DNA from: Haloplasma contractile SSD-17B
Lineage (GTDB): Bacteria; Bacillota_I; Bacilli_A; Haloplasmatales; Haloplasmataceae
DNA: 64,000 nt
Assembly: GCF_000215935.2 (NCBI RefSeq)
Contig: NZ_AFNU02000003.1
Coordinates: forward strand, 124,001-188,000
Direction of reading: 5' to 3'
Of this stretch, positions 1 to 10,031 are shown one piece after another. The position numbers and the translations under genes were made by a program. The stretch's first letter is position 1, and each line of letters begins with the position of its first letter. The notes beneath the pieces were generated by a model that ran no database searches, was not told the DNA's origin, and was given only the letters and a program-made list of their open reading frames with translations.

Positions 1-762
<762 letters not shown>

Positions 763-816
763 CTATTCTATATTGGAATCAACTAATATTAATATTGCAA
801 TCCTTTATACATCTCG

Positions 817-1845
817 TTACCGAATGAACATGGCATCGCCAAAACTAAAAAATCGATATCTTTCTTTAATGGCTTCGTGATAAGCTTTCATGATAGGGTC
901 ACGCCCTGCAAGTGCACTTACCATCATGACTAGTGTAGACTTTGGTAAATGGAAGTTTGTAATTAGTGAGTCGATTCCTTTAAATTCATAGCCTGGATAG
1001 ATAAATATATCCGTCCATCCACTACTCTCTTGAAAAGTCCCATCAAACTTGCCTGCTATTGTCTCTAAAGTTCTGGTTGAAGTCGTTCCAACCGTAATAA
1101 TCCGTTTATTCTTTTCTCTTGTATCATTCAATAGTTTAGCCGTATCAGCAGTCATTTGATAATATTCTGCATGCATTTTGTGTTCATCAATTGTATCTGC
1201 CGTTACTGGTCTGAACGTTCCAAGACCAACGTGCAATGTGATATAGGCGATATTAATCCCTTTCTCTTCTACTTTCTTAAGAAGTTCCTGAGTAAAGTGA
1301 AGACCTGCAGTTGGTGCAGCTGCTGAACCAACATTTTTAGAGTATACCGTTTGATATCGCTCCTGATCATCTAGTTTTTCAGTGATATATGGTGGTAATG
1401 GCATTTCTCCTAATTCATCTAATACTTCATAAAAGATTCCATCATATATAAATTCAAAAATACGTCCACCTTCATCAAGAGTTTCTATACACTTAGCTTT
1501 TAATAGTCCATCACCAAATTCAATTACTGTACCTTGTTTTACTCGTTTAGCAGGTTTACACAATGTTTCCCATCTGTCACCCTCTACTTGTTTCAGTAAC
1601 AGAATCTCAATGTTTGCACCTGTATCTTCTTTAACTCCAAAGAGACGAGCTGGCATTACTCTCGTATCGTTTAGAACTAACGTATCACCGACTTCAAAAA
1701 AATCAATAATATCATAAAATCGTTTGTGAGTAATATCTCCGGTTTCTTTATCTAGAACAAGTAATCGTGACTGATCACGATCTTCAAGTGGTGTTTGTGC
1801 AATTAATTCTTGTGGTAATTCGAAATCGAAATCTTTAACTTGCAT
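817..1845 (-). CDS. queA: S-adenosylmethionine:tRNA ribosyltransferase-isomerase QueA
   Basis: QueA transfers the ribose moiety of SAM onto preQ1-modified tRNA to give epoxyqueuosine, the step after Tgt. The 342-residue length is normal for the family. Diagnostic segments include the N-terminal [42 protein letters not shown] and the C-terminal [11 protein letters not shown] and SFGDAMFI. The gene lies about 75 bp upstream of tgt in the same orientation. The 240 bp between it and ruvB show no recognisable preQ1 riboswitch. Confidence 0.96.
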   Translation of the reverse strand: MQVKDFDFELPQELIAQTPLEDRDQSRLLVLDKETGDITHKRFYDIIDFFEVGDTLVLNDTRVMPARLFGVKEDTGANIEILLLKQVEGDRWETLCKPAKRVKQGTVIEFGDGLLKAKCIETLDEGGRIFEFIYDGIFYEVLDELGEMPLPPYITEKLDDQERYQTVYSKNVGSAAAPTAGLHFTQELLKKVEEKGINIAYITLHVGLGTFRPVTADTIDEHKMHAEYYQMTADTAKLLNDTREKNKRIITVGTTSTRTLETIAGKFDGTFQESSGWTDIFIYPGYEFKGIDSLITNFHLPKSTLVMMVSALAGRDPIMKAYHEAIKERYRFFSFGDAMFIR

Positions 1846-2085
1846 TCCTAGTCCTCTTTTCTATATTAATCGTATTTAAATTTCATTATTTTAAGTAGTT
1901 TATAAACTCTAATATCATTATATTGTGAAGATGGAGTAATCTTTTATAAATCAGATTAATACTTATAACGAATCTAGTTATAATATAACCAAAATTTAGC
2001 AATCTAATCATTATGCGGCAGTATCGAATATCGGTTGTCGTTATTTAAGTAAGACACTAGTTTTATAGGAACTTAGAGATACGAA

Positions 2086-3114
2086 TTAGCCTTTTTTATG
2101 ATTAAATAATGTCTCTTTAGTCGTTATGTTAAGATGGTTAAACGCCTTTTCAGTTACAATCCGGCCTCGTCTTGTCCGCTTAATAAAACCTTCTTGAAGC
2201 AAATAAGGTTCATAAACATCTTCAAGTGTTTGAACTTCTTCACTTATAGATGCGGCAAGTGCTTCGACACCAACAGGCCCTCCATCGTATTTCTCAATTA
2301 TGCCTAGTAAATATTTATGATCAGTATGATCAAGTCCTGCCTCGTCAACATTTAAACGGTTAAGCGCCTCTTTACATAAATCTATGTTAATAATACCATC
2401 TCCAATGACCTGGGCAAAATCACGAACACGCTTAAAAAGACGGTTTACAATTCGCGGTGTTCCTCTTGAACGTTTCGCCATTTCGACTGAAGCCTTGTCG
2501 TCGATTGGTATATTAAAAATATCAGATGTCCGTTTTACAATTTTAATTAAATCATCTTGATTATAATATTCAAGTCTACTAATTACTCCAAATCGATCTC
2601 TTAATGGAGATGATAAATCTCCAGCACGTGTCGTTGCACCGACTAATGTAAAGGGTGGTAAGTCGATCCGGATCGATCTCGCTTCAACATCCTTACCCAC
2701 TACGATATCAAGACAGTAGTCCTCCATGGCAGGATATAAGATTTCTTCAATAGATTTAGGTAAACGATGAATTTCATCAATAAATAATACATCTCCAGGT
2801 TCTAGTGACGTTAGAATAGCAGCCAAGTCACCACTTCGTTCTATCGTCGGTCCTGATGTATGTTTGATATTCACTGCTAATTCATTTGCAATGATATTAG
2901 CAAGCGTTGTTTTACCAAGTCCTGGAGGACCATAGAGTAAGACATGATCAAGCGCCTCTTCTCTTAACTTAGCAGCTTCGATAAAGATTCGTAAATTCTC
3001 TTTAACATCCGTTTGCCCTATGTATTGGTTTAAGTATTTGGGTCTTAAAGACAGTTCAAAATCTTCATCATGCATTTTTTCAGCATCTAACAAACGTTCA
3101 TCATTAGGTGTCAT
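2086..3114 (-). CDS. ruvB: Holliday junction branch migration helicase RuvB
   Basis: RuvB is the AAA+ motor that drives branch migration on RuvA-bound Holliday junctions. The protein (342 residues) has Walker [10 protein letters not shown] at about residues 62-70, the Walker B/DEIH element at about 110-115, the sensor segment [21 protein letters not shown], and the C-terminal winged-helix signature [12 protein letters not shown]. It follows ruvA with a 67-bp gap, the usual ruvAB order, and precedes queA-tgt as in Bacillus. Confidence 0.97.
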   Translation of the reverse strand: MTPNDERLLDAEKMHDEDFELSLRPKYLNQYIGQTDVKENLRIFIEAAKLREEALDHVLLYGPPGLGKTTLANIIANELAVNIKHTSGPTIERSGDLAAILTSLEPGDVLFIDEIHRLPKSIEEILYPAMEDYCLDIVVGKDVEARSIRIDLPPFTLVGATTRAGDLSSPLRDRFGVISRLEYYNQDDLIKIVKRTSDIFNIPIDDKASVEMAKRSRGTPRIVNRLFKRVRDFAQVIGDGIINIDLCKEALNRLNVDEAGLDHTDHKYLLGIIEKYDGGPVGVEALAASISEEVQTLEDVYEPYLLQEGFIKRTRRGRIVTEKAFNHLNITTKETLFNHKKG

Positions 3115-3181
3115 TTTAAAAACCCCCTAAGGTTTAAATTTCATTAATTCATAGTAATAGTCCTATTATGGTCACAAATCT

Positions 3182-3739
3182 CTATTTTAACATAAGCTTA
3201 AGTGCTTTTGTAATATACTCCTGTGTTGACAATTGTTCACTTGATAATACTTTTTTAACTTTGTCTATTTCTTTTCTTGTATAACCGAGTGCTGTTAAGG
3301 CTTCAACTGCTTCTTCTAGTGCTTTATTAACATTCCCTTGCTCTGAAACCGTTAGCTTACCTTGGAGATCCAAAATAATCTGTTGGGCAGCTTTTGGTCC
3401 AATTTTCGGGAATTTTTTTAGATATTTCACATCGCTTGTTTCAATTGCGTGAATCACACCACTCACATCACCTGTCGCTAAAATTGCACAGGCAGTCTTC
3501 GGACCAATCCCTTTTACGCTTATTAACCGTTCAAATAATCCTTTTTCTTCATTACTCAAAAATCCAAACAATTCCATAGCATCTTCTCTCACGTGAAAAT
3601 AGGTATAGATTTTATAGTCTTCATTCATTGTAAAGTTATATGGATTAGGGGTATTAATTTTATACCCAATACCGTTGTTTTCAACTACAATAATATCTTT
3701 ATCGATTCCTCTTATTGAACCTGTTATAAAGCTATACAT
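3182..3739 (-). CDS. ruvA: Holliday junction DNA helicase subunit RuvA
   Basis: RuvA forms the tetramer that holds the four-way junction and loads RuvB. The N-terminal OB fold starts MYSFITGSIRGIDKD. The helix-hairpin-helix pair is clear at VKGIGPKTACAILA and FPKIGPKAAQQIILDL, and the C-terminal RuvB-binding helices include ALTALGYTRKEIDKV. At 185 residues it is slightly shorter than the roughly 200 of Bacillus, with the shortening in the flexible linker before domain III. Confidence 0.96.
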   Translation of the reverse strand: MYSFITGSIRGIDKDIIVVENNGIGYKINTPNPYNFTMNEDYKIYTYFHVREDAMELFGFLSNEEKGLFERLISVKGIGPKTACAILATGDVSGVIHAIETSDVKYLKKFPKIGPKAAQQIILDLQGKLTVSEQGNVNKALEEAVEALTALGYTRKEIDKVKKVLSSEQLSTQEYITKALKLMLK

Positions 3740-3874
3740 CTAAACACATCCTTTTTATCATAAACATTGTTCGTCATCCGTTGTATTTGTTCCGAGTTGA
3801 ATAATCACTAAATAAATATTATAACATATTTTTAGAGTAAAAAAGTTAAATTTTATATAATTATGCAAATATTG

Positions 3875-4219
3875 TTAACCCATGATAACGTAATGATCAT
3901 AAAACCGTTCTGAAAATTCGACAAGTGCTTCAATCTGTTCTTTTGAGTATATGTTTCCTTTTTTCGCTACAACAAGTTTATTTTCTACATCATTTTTTCT
4001 AACAATCACCGCAATCACAATCCCTTGATACACTGAAAGTGGCACAAATTCACCAACAATATAGGCATCAATCTCTCGATGATCCTCTGCTAACGTATTT
4101 GGGATATAACCATAATTAATTGGATAATATAACTCATTATATCTCGGATGAGTTGAACCAAGCGGCCGATCCATTACAACCGTTACTTGTTTACCCATAA
4201 AGTTTAAGTATTGTTCCAT
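3875..4219 (-). CDS. Short inorganic-pyrophosphatase-like protein
   Basis: This 114-residue protein resembles the core of family I soluble inorganic pyrophosphatases: RYNELYYPINYGYIPNT matches the conserved N-Y-G-Y-I-P-x-T element, and EIDAYIVGE sits where the metal-binding D-x-D-P-x-D motif lies. Only part of that acidic motif is kept, and the protein is well short of the roughly 175-residue enzymes, so hydrolysis is not assured. Proteins of this length are often annotated as pyrophosphatase in Bacillota. It stands alone between ruvA and the formate/nitrite-type transporter. Confidence 0.7.
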   Translation of the reverse strand: MEQYLNFMGKQVTVVMDRPLGSTHPRYNELYYPINYGYIPNTLAEDHREIDAYIVGEFVPLSVYQGIVIAVIVRKNDVENKLVVAKKGNIYSKEQIEALVEFSERFYDHYVIMG

Positions 4220-4300
4220 ATAAAAACACTCCTTACTTTTATATAAACTTTATTTTCTTCTTTCGTTGTTAGAGACTACACTTATTTAATATTGTATCAT

Positions 4301-4338
4301 AAAAAAGACCCTTAAACGAACGAATCATTTAAGGGTCT
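4301..4338 (-). terminator. Rho-independent terminator of the formate/nitrite transporter gene
   Basis: An 11-bp stem (agacccttaaa at 4306-4316 with tttaagggtct at 4328-4338) is followed on the minus strand by six T residues, just past the transporter stop at 4349. Confidence 0.85.
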
Positions 4339-4348
4339 AGACTATTAG

Positions 4349-5167
4349 TTATTGCTTTGGTTCTCTTTGTTCTCTTCCCTTGCGTAGATAGATAAAGTAG
4401 TAAACAACAGGAACAATTATTCCTCCACCTATAATATTACCAAGTGTAACTGGTACAAGGTTACCTAATATATCAGCTACTGAAAAGTCTCCACCTAGCA
4501 TTTTAGCAACTGGTAAAACAAACATGTTCGCAATACTATGCTCATATCCTGATAGAGCAAACAACATAATTGGGAACCAGATTGCAAGGATGCGTCCCGA
4601 AATGTCTTTTGCACTATAGGCCATCATAACTGCTAGTGTTACGACAATATTACATAGAATCCCTCTTAGTAATGCCTGGCTAAATGATAAACTTGTTTTT
4701 GCCGCAGATAATTTAATAGCCGCTGCTCCTGCAGAGTTTAAGCCAGTTACTTTTCCATCTACAACTACCTCAAACATTCCTGAACCCCAAATTAGAAGTG
4801 CTAATATTAGCGCACCAATTAGGTTTCCTATAAGTACAATTGACCAATTTCTTAATAAGCCTTTTAACGTAGATTTACGGTTTAGAAAGCTTAATGTAAT
4901 TAAGTTATTCCCAGTAAATAATTCAGCCCCAACAATTAGTACTAACATTAATCCTGCCGGGAACACAGATGCCCCAATAAACTTCCCGATTCCTGGATCT
5001 TGTATCTTCGAAGCTACAATTAAGTATCCTACATATCCAAGTCCAATAAAAAATCCGGCCAAAATAGCGGATAAGAATACTGATAAATTATCTTTTGTTG
5101 TCTTAGCAGTTCCTATTTCAACTGTTTCATTGACAACTTCTTTTGGTGTTAACATTAAATTACTCAC
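4349..5167 (-). CDS. Formate/nitrite transporter (FocA/NirC) family channel
   Basis: A 272-residue polytopic membrane protein of the FNT family, pentameric channels for formate, nitrite or hydrosulfide. Six hydrophobic helices are visible. The characteristic segments are VGAELFTGNNL (loop after helix 2), GNLIGALI, RGILCNIVVTLAVMMAY, GYEHSIANMF and the glycine-rich GNLVPVTLGNIIGGG. The substrate cannot be decided from sequence. The gene is monocistronic: it has its own strong terminator and about 575 bp of non-coding DNA upstream. Confidence 0.93.
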   Translation of the reverse strand: MSNLMLTPKEVVNETVEIGTAKTTKDNLSVFLSAILAGFFIGLGYVGYLIVASKIQDPGIGKFIGASVFPAGLMLVLIVGAELFTGNNLITLSFLNRKSTLKGLLRNWSIVLIGNLIGALILALLIWGSGMFEVVVDGKVTGLNSAGAAAIKLSAAKTSLSFSQALLRGILCNIVVTLAVMMAYSAKDISGRILAIWFPIMLFALSGYEHSIANMFVLPVAKMLGGDFSVADILGNLVPVTLGNIIGGGIIVPVVYYFIYLRKGREQREPKQ

Positions 5168-5680
5168 GATAAGTACCTCCCAAATTTATTTAATCAATTA
5201 TTATTTAATAAATAGTATTGTATATACGAAAAAAAAGACCCGTTAATTATATCACGAGTACATCACTTCATCAAGAAGATTAAACCAACATACATATGGG
5301 ATTTATTTCCGAAAGATGTGGTAAATAAAAATGAAAAACCATACATTTGTTTAAAGATATGGTTTCCTCATGATAAGAACATTTTTTCCACGTACATTAT
5401 ATCATAAAAACAGAATAAATAGTTAAAAAAATTCAAAAATTTTTATTTTTTGAAAACGCTTTATAAAAAATTCTCTTACCTGTTTAAGCACACCTTCTTG
5501 TTATTCGTATTTAAGGAGAAAAAAATACACTATAAGTGTTGGTGTAACCCATACAAGAAAAAATCAATTAATTATTAGTGCATTACTAAGGTATTATAGG
5601 AAATTAAAATTAAATTTATTTAAATGAATTCTAATCCATTACACAATACACCTTTATTTATACTTTTTGGATTCACTTAA
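5168..5680 (-). other. Long non-coding leader region upstream of the FNT channel gene
   Basis: About 510 bp between the transporter start and the yebC terminator contain no convincing ORF. On the minus strand there is an inverted repeat, aaaccata (5337-5344) with tatggttt (5358-5365), followed by T-rich sequence, which could be a terminator or attenuator in the channel-gene leader. I could not match the region to a known riboswitch class. Confidence 0.3.
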
Positions 5681-5715
5681 AAGACGGTACTCAAACAGAA
5701 TACCGTCTTCTTCAT
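5681..5715 (-). terminator. Terminator downstream of yebC
   Basis: A perfect 9-bp inverted repeat (aagacggta at 5681-5689, taccgtctt at 5701-5709) lies 30 bp past the yebC stop. The T-tract is short on the minus strand and richer on the plus strand. Confidence 0.65.
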
Positions 5716-5742
5716 CTTTATATAATAAAGTAACGTTAGTCA

Positions 5743-6480
5743 TTAGTCAAGTGAAGCTGAATCTAGGTTATGATAAACAACTTGAGCATCATCATCGTCT
5801 TCTAATACATCAATTAAATCTAATACTTTTTCAGCATCTTCTCGTTCTAACTTTATATAAGTTTGGGGAACCATTGTGATTTCACTCGTTGTAAAAGTAG
5901 CACCTAAATTTGTTAACGCTTTTTTGACAGAATCAAATGCTTCTGATTCTGTTGTTACTTCAAAACTATCCTCATTTACTTCAATATCCTCTGCTCCACC
6001 TTCTAGAGCAGACATCATAATTTCTTCCTCACTAAAATCATGCATCTCGCGGCTTATAATTAGTAAGCCTTTACGGTCAAATAAATAGGAAACTGATCCA
6101 TTTTCTCCCATGTTTCCGTCATGTTTATTAAATGCAGCACGTACATTGGCAGCTGTACGATTACGGTTATCGGATAAACAATTCACCATAACTGCTACTC
6201 CATTTGGCGCATACCCCTCATAAACGATCTCAAAGAAGTCCTGTCCATCTAAATCTCCTGCTGCCTTTTTAACTGCTCGTTCAATATTATCTTTTGGCAT
6301 ATCAAAAGCACGTGCTTTATCAATCGCTAGTCGTAAATTTGGGTTCGTATCTGGGTCTTTATCGCCTTGTTTAGCTGCTACATATATTTGTCTAGATAAT
6401 TTTTGAAATTGTTTTGCTCGCTTAGCATCTTGAGCACCTTTACGATGCATGATATTTTTCCATTTTGAATGTCCTGCCAC
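5743..6480 (-). CDS. yebC: YebC/PmpR family transcriptional or translational regulator
   Basis: This 245-residue protein belongs to the widely conserved YebC family; members bind DNA and some relieve ribosome stalling at proline runs. The N-terminus MAGHSKWKNIMHRKGAQDAKR is the family signature, followed by NIERAVKKAAG, YEGYAPNGVAVMV and DNRNRTAANVRAAFNKH. Full length. In Bacillus the homologue also lies in the ruvA-safA-yebC neighbourhood, so the synteny supports the call. Confidence 0.95.
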   Translation of the reverse strand: MAGHSKWKNIMHRKGAQDAKRAKQFQKLSRQIYVAAKQGDKDPDTNPNLRLAIDKARAFDMPKDNIERAVKKAAGDLDGQDFFEIVYEGYAPNGVAVMVNCLSDNRNRTAANVRAAFNKHDGNMGENGSVSYLFDRKGLLIISREMHDFSEEEIMMSALEGGAEDIEVNEDSFEVTTESEAFDSVKKALTNLGATFTTSEITMVPQTYIKLEREDAEKVLDLIDVLEDDDDAQVVYHNLDSASLD

Positions 6481-6716
6481 TATAAATCACTCCTATTTGC
6501 TAAGTTATATATTATACTATTATACTAAAGAACTGTAAGTTTAGTCAAATTTAAGGACAGTCCTACTAGTTTTACCCTTAGACGTTCTTAGATGCAAGGT
6601 TCAATTCGTAATACTATAAAAATACGCTCTGTATCGATGATTGTTATGACTTTGCATCAACGACCATTCATTACAAGAGCGCTGTATTTAGAATATAGAA
6701 AAAAACTGTCGCCTCT

Positions 6717-8318
6717 TTATTTCTTGTTCTTTCGTAAGTCAACATGTATTTTTTTCTTAATCTTTGTAACGGTGAACCCATCTGTATCATCTTCATTCGT
6801 TGGCTCATTCATTATAGCTCCGTTATGTACTTCTTTTCTGAATATTTCTTGCATGTGACGGCTCCCGACTAATCCTTGTTGATTTCCATTGCTTTGATAT
6901 AAAGAGGCGTAGTCATTAGAACTATTTCCATTATTGTTCTTTCTATTTATTTCATTAGGATTTACTGGTCCCATATTAACATATGGATTCGGGTTCATGT
7001 TGTATGTCATATTTTGTTGTTGTTGTTGTGTATTGTACATCTGATTAGGTTGATTAAGTTTTTGTTGATTTGTCATAGTCTTCTCTATATTTTCATTGTA
7101 TGAATTGTCTTGTGATACTGGAACATTGAACGGAATGTGCGGATTAAAATAAGGAACATTTTGGTTTACTGTAGATTCGTGTTTACTGCAATCCCCCCCC
7201 ATATTAGTCTGAGAATTCATATTTTGAGATTGAGGGTATTGTTGATTAAACCCTATATTTATTTCGTCCCCACTTCCTTGTGCATGTTGTCCATTTAAAG
7301 CCCGAAGTTCTTGAGAATTTGGTTCACTTTGTCTATTGGTTTGATGATAAGTCGTTCCTTGGTTAGTTTGATACGATTGATTTTGCGTTGGTTGTTGGTA
7401 CACACCACCAATTGGTGCCTGCTGCATCTGTTTTTGTGTTGGTTGTTGGTACACACCACCAATTGGTGCTTGCTGCATCTGATTTTGTGTTGGCTGCTGG
7501 TACACACTGCCTATTGGTACCTGTTGCATCTGATTTTGTGATGGCTGCTGGTACACACTGCCTATTGGTACCTGTTGCATCTGATTTTGCGCTGGTTGTT
7601 GGTATGTAGAAACTTGTTGTTCACATGGACATGGACCTCCCGAACGATAAAAGTTAGGATTCGCATAATATTGATCTGGAGTGCCTTGATAGTAAGTTGG
7701 CTGATGTTGATTATAACCATATTGCTGTGGAACGGTGTATTGGTATTGTGGGGTCACTTGATATGGCTGTTGGTATGCATATTGTTGATACGGTTGTTGT
7801 GGGGAATTGTAATGATAAGATTGCTGATTTTGTTGATCGTTCTTTGAGTAAGGATTAGCAGAATGTGAAGGTTTGTATTGCTTACCGTCATCTGTCTGAT
7901 CCTGTTTTTCATTATCTATGTCTCCACTGTAACCCTCAATTTCTAATTCATTTTCTAACTCTTTACCATCCTCGTACTGACCATAAATAGTGTTGACCTC
8001 CTCAGTCTTACTAATATCAGTTTGATTATTAACCTCCACCTTTTCCTTTTTATTTGTGCTATCCATGTCCTGATCTTGTTCCTCATATGCATTAATATCA
8101 TCTAAACTAGGGTAATAACTTTCAACACTTGGACTATTATCAATGAGTTCCTCTTCGACAGTCTGAGTGAGAACCGGAATTTTTAGTTTCATTCCCGGTG
8201 CAATCGATTTGAAATTATTAATTTGCCGATTATGTTTTTTGATATCTTCTACATCTACATCATATTTTTTTGCGATACGATCGATTGTATCGTTTACTTG
8301 TACAATGTGAATTTTCAT
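6717..8318 (-). CDS. LysM-domain spore coat/morphogenetic protein, SafA-like
   Basis: A 533-residue protein with one N-terminal LysM domain (about residues 1-50: VNDTIDRIAKKYDV and SIAPGMKLKIPVL) followed by a long acidic stretch and a Gln/Asn/Tyr-rich low-complexity body. Residues about 240-310 carry four near-perfect 17-residue repeats of the type QQxPIGxVYQQPTQNQM, and a Cys pair (GGPCPC) sits just before them. It begins without a signal peptide, as SafA does. In Bacillus safA is next to yebC, so position and LysM/low-complexity architecture both point to a coat-cortex interface protein. The assignment is by architecture and synteny, not overall identity. A lysine-rich C-terminal tail ends the protein. 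Confidence 0.72.
   Translation of the reverse strand: MKIHIVQVNDTIDRIAKKYDVDVEDIKKHNRQINNFKSIAPGMKLKIPVLTQTVEEELIDNSPSVESYYPSLDDINAYEEQDQDMDSTNKKEKVEVNNQTDISKTEEVNTIYGQYEDGKELENELEIEGYSGDIDNEKQDQTDDGKQYKPSHSANPYSKNDQQNQQSYHYNSPQQPYQQYAYQQPYQVTPQYQYTVPQQYGYNQHQPTYYQGTPDQYYANPNFYRSGGPCPCEQQVSTYQQPAQNQMQQVPIGSVYQQPSQNQMQQVPIGSVYQQPTQNQMQQAPIGGVYQQPTQKQMQQAPIGGVYQQPTQNQSYQTNQGTTYHQTNRQSEPNSQELRALNGQHAQGSGDEINIGFNQQYPQSQNMNSQTNMGGDCSKHESTVNQNVPYFNPHIPFNVPVSQDNSYNENIEKTMTNQQKLNQPNQMYNTQQQQQNMTYNMNPNPYVNMGPVNPNEINRKNNNGNSSNDYASLYQSNGNQQGLVGSRHMQEIFRKEVHNGAIMNEPTNEDDTDGFTVTKIKKKIHVDLRKNKK
7381..7605 (-). repeat. 51-bp tandem repeats inside the safA-like gene
   Basis: Four full copies and one partial copy of a 51-bp unit begin at about 7381, 7432, 7483, 7534 and 7585. 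They encode the 17-residue repeats of the LysM protein. Units 1-2 and units 3-4 resemble each other more than the two pairs do, suggesting stepwise duplication. The apparent plus-strand ORFs here are shadows of the repeat. Confidence 0.93.
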
Positions 8319-8453
8319 ACATTCATCACCTCTTATTTATAACGATTTCAATTAATTATATGAGGCAGAAAATATAATCATACATTATCATTTATTTTAT
8401 ATTGATTTTCACCTTGATGAGTAATAAATTTTAGCATTATAAATGAATGCGTT

Positions 8454-8478
8454 AAAAAAAGGATCAAATGATCCTTCA
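8454..8478 (-). terminator. Terminator of the Ig-like surface protein gene
   Basis: Minus strand reads a hairpin AAGGATC-ATTT-GATCCTT running into seven T residues, about 100 bp past the stop at 8578. Confidence 0.85.
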
Positions 8479-8577
8479 TAAATTCTTTAGAGATCTAGTA
8501 GGTCGAGCAGTACTTAGTGTCAATTATTATCGAGACTCAGGAGCGTTACCATTACAACTCTACCATAACATATAGGT

Positions 8578-9747
8578 CTACTTTCTATTTGAATGTATTC
8601 TCTTTCTCAATATTAATACAACAGCTGTAAGCACCAATCCCCCTATTAAGACATAACGTATCGAGTCTTTAGTTATTAGGGTTCTATTGACCGTTAACTG
8701 ATAGGTAATAATTGATTTATTACCACTACTATCAGATACCTCTAATTTTATTTCCTGTTTACCTACCTTATTTACATCATAGTCACTAACAACTTTTAAA
8801 CGGCTTGTTAAATCTCCATCGTATTGATCAGTAGCAGTAATTCCTTCTAATGGATCAAACGGCTTACCTTGGTCAATATCTACATCATTTGTTCCGTTAA
8901 TTATTGGTTTTATAGTATCCACAATATGCACTGTTTCTTGATGAATAATCTCATTACCGCTAGAATCCGTAACAGTAAATAAAACCAGGTAAGCTCCTAA
9001 CTGTTCAAGATTTATAGCCTCAGTATCAACTGTTTGATTTAACACTTCATCATAATTATCATCGAACTCAATATAGTCTGACCAGTTTATTTCATCTAAA
9101 TTAGATAATACCTCAATTGTAATCGGTTTATTTTTAGATATAAATGGGCTTGTTGTATCTCTCACTTCTACCGTGATTGAGGCAGTACTTTCATTATTAC
9201 TAGGATCAGAAACAGTAATATCAATGTTATACGTTCCTAGTTGATTAATATCTACTCCATTTTTATTGATTTCAATGTCTAATTCATTAAGTCCATAATA
9301 ATTATCGCTTACTCCCACGTAACTCGACCAATCTGGTGTAACTGAGTTCACTTCTATTATCAACCTATTCTCTTCTAGTACAATAGTGGGTGGGACCGAG
9401 TCAACAACTGAAATAATCGTTTTTAGTGTTTCACTTGGACCATCTTTAAACTTAGTGTTAGTATACACAGTATAATCACCAACAACATCCAAATTTAGTT
9501 TAGAATAATCAAAATCAAGTGTGAATTGCTTGTTCTCTAACTTTAATATCTCAACATCTAAGCTTACATCAGATAGATGTGTACCGACTTCAATCTCTTT
9601 TCGAGCAATCCTTATATATTCAGATGAGGAAACCACCGTTTCTTCTGTCGCACTAGTCGTTTGGTTCGTTTCAGACGCGAATACTTCAGTTATTAAGGAT
9701 GAAAATAGTAAGACAGCTAACAACATTATACTCATTAATTTCTTCAT
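8578..9747 (-). CDS. Membrane-anchored surface protein with Ig-like (DUF5011/HYR-type) repeats
   Basis: A 389-residue exported protein. It has an N-terminal signal peptide (residues about 1-24, MKKLMSIMLLAVLLFSSL), then three or four Ig-like modules of the bacterial DUF5011 kind, each with the pattern D-(T/S)-x-P-x-I near the start and Y-x-(V/I)-x-x-x-V-x-D-x-x-(G/N)-N near the end. A single membrane helix (YVLIGGLVLTAVVLILRK) and a basic tail close the C-terminus. There is no LPxTG motif, so anchoring is by the helix. Such modules usually act as stalks or in adhesion; no enzymatic domain is seen. It is transcribed alone. Confidence 0.8.
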   Translation of the reverse strand: MKKLMSIMLLAVLLFSSLITEVFASETNQTTSATEETVVSSSEYIRIARKEIEVGTHLSDVSLDVEILKLENKQFTLDFDYSKLNLDVVGDYTVYTNTKFKDGPSETLKTIISVVDSVPPTIVLEENRLIIEVNSVTPDWSSYVGVSDNYYGLNELDIEINKNGVDINQLGTYNIDITVSDPSNNESTASITVEVRDTTSPFISKNKPITIEVLSNLDEINWSDYIEFDDNYDEVLNQTVDTEAINLEQLGAYLVLFTVTDSSGNEIIHQETVHIVDTIKPIINGTNDVDIDQGKPFDPLEGITATDQYDGDLTSRLKVVSDYDVNKVGKQEIKLEVSDSSGNKSIITYQLTVNRTLITKDSIRYVLIGGLVLTAVVLILRKRIHSNRK

Positions 9748-10031
9748 AATATACCTCCATTTTCAGAAATTTTTCTATATTTTCATATAATAGAACCGTA
9801 TATTCATAAATAATGGGATTTTATTGGCTTAAATATTCAATAATTATAAATTTAATCGAGTTATAGATCGGAGTATATCGTATTAACAAAATAAAGTTGC
9901 GTTATTTAACTCTATTTTCTGAAATACATAAATATTTTTTTTATAAACTCAAACTATAAAAATGTATAAAAAGGATTTCTCATAATACTCTAGATTCGAC
10001 GTGTGATCCTTTTAGAAAACGGAGGTAAATT

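Noticed and set aside
1846-2085. PreQ1 riboswitch upstream of queA-tgt
   Set aside because: No recognisable aptamer sequence; the region shows only AT-rich DNA with weak repeats.
5168-5680. Known riboswitch (fluoride, yybP-ykoY) upstream of the FNT channel
   Set aside because: A hairpin exists but none of the conserved aptamer blocks could be found.
7295-7847. Several plus- and minus-strand ORFs of 70-90 codons in the repeat region
   Set aside because: They are out-of-frame readings of the 51-bp repeats of the safA-like gene, without ribosome binding sites.
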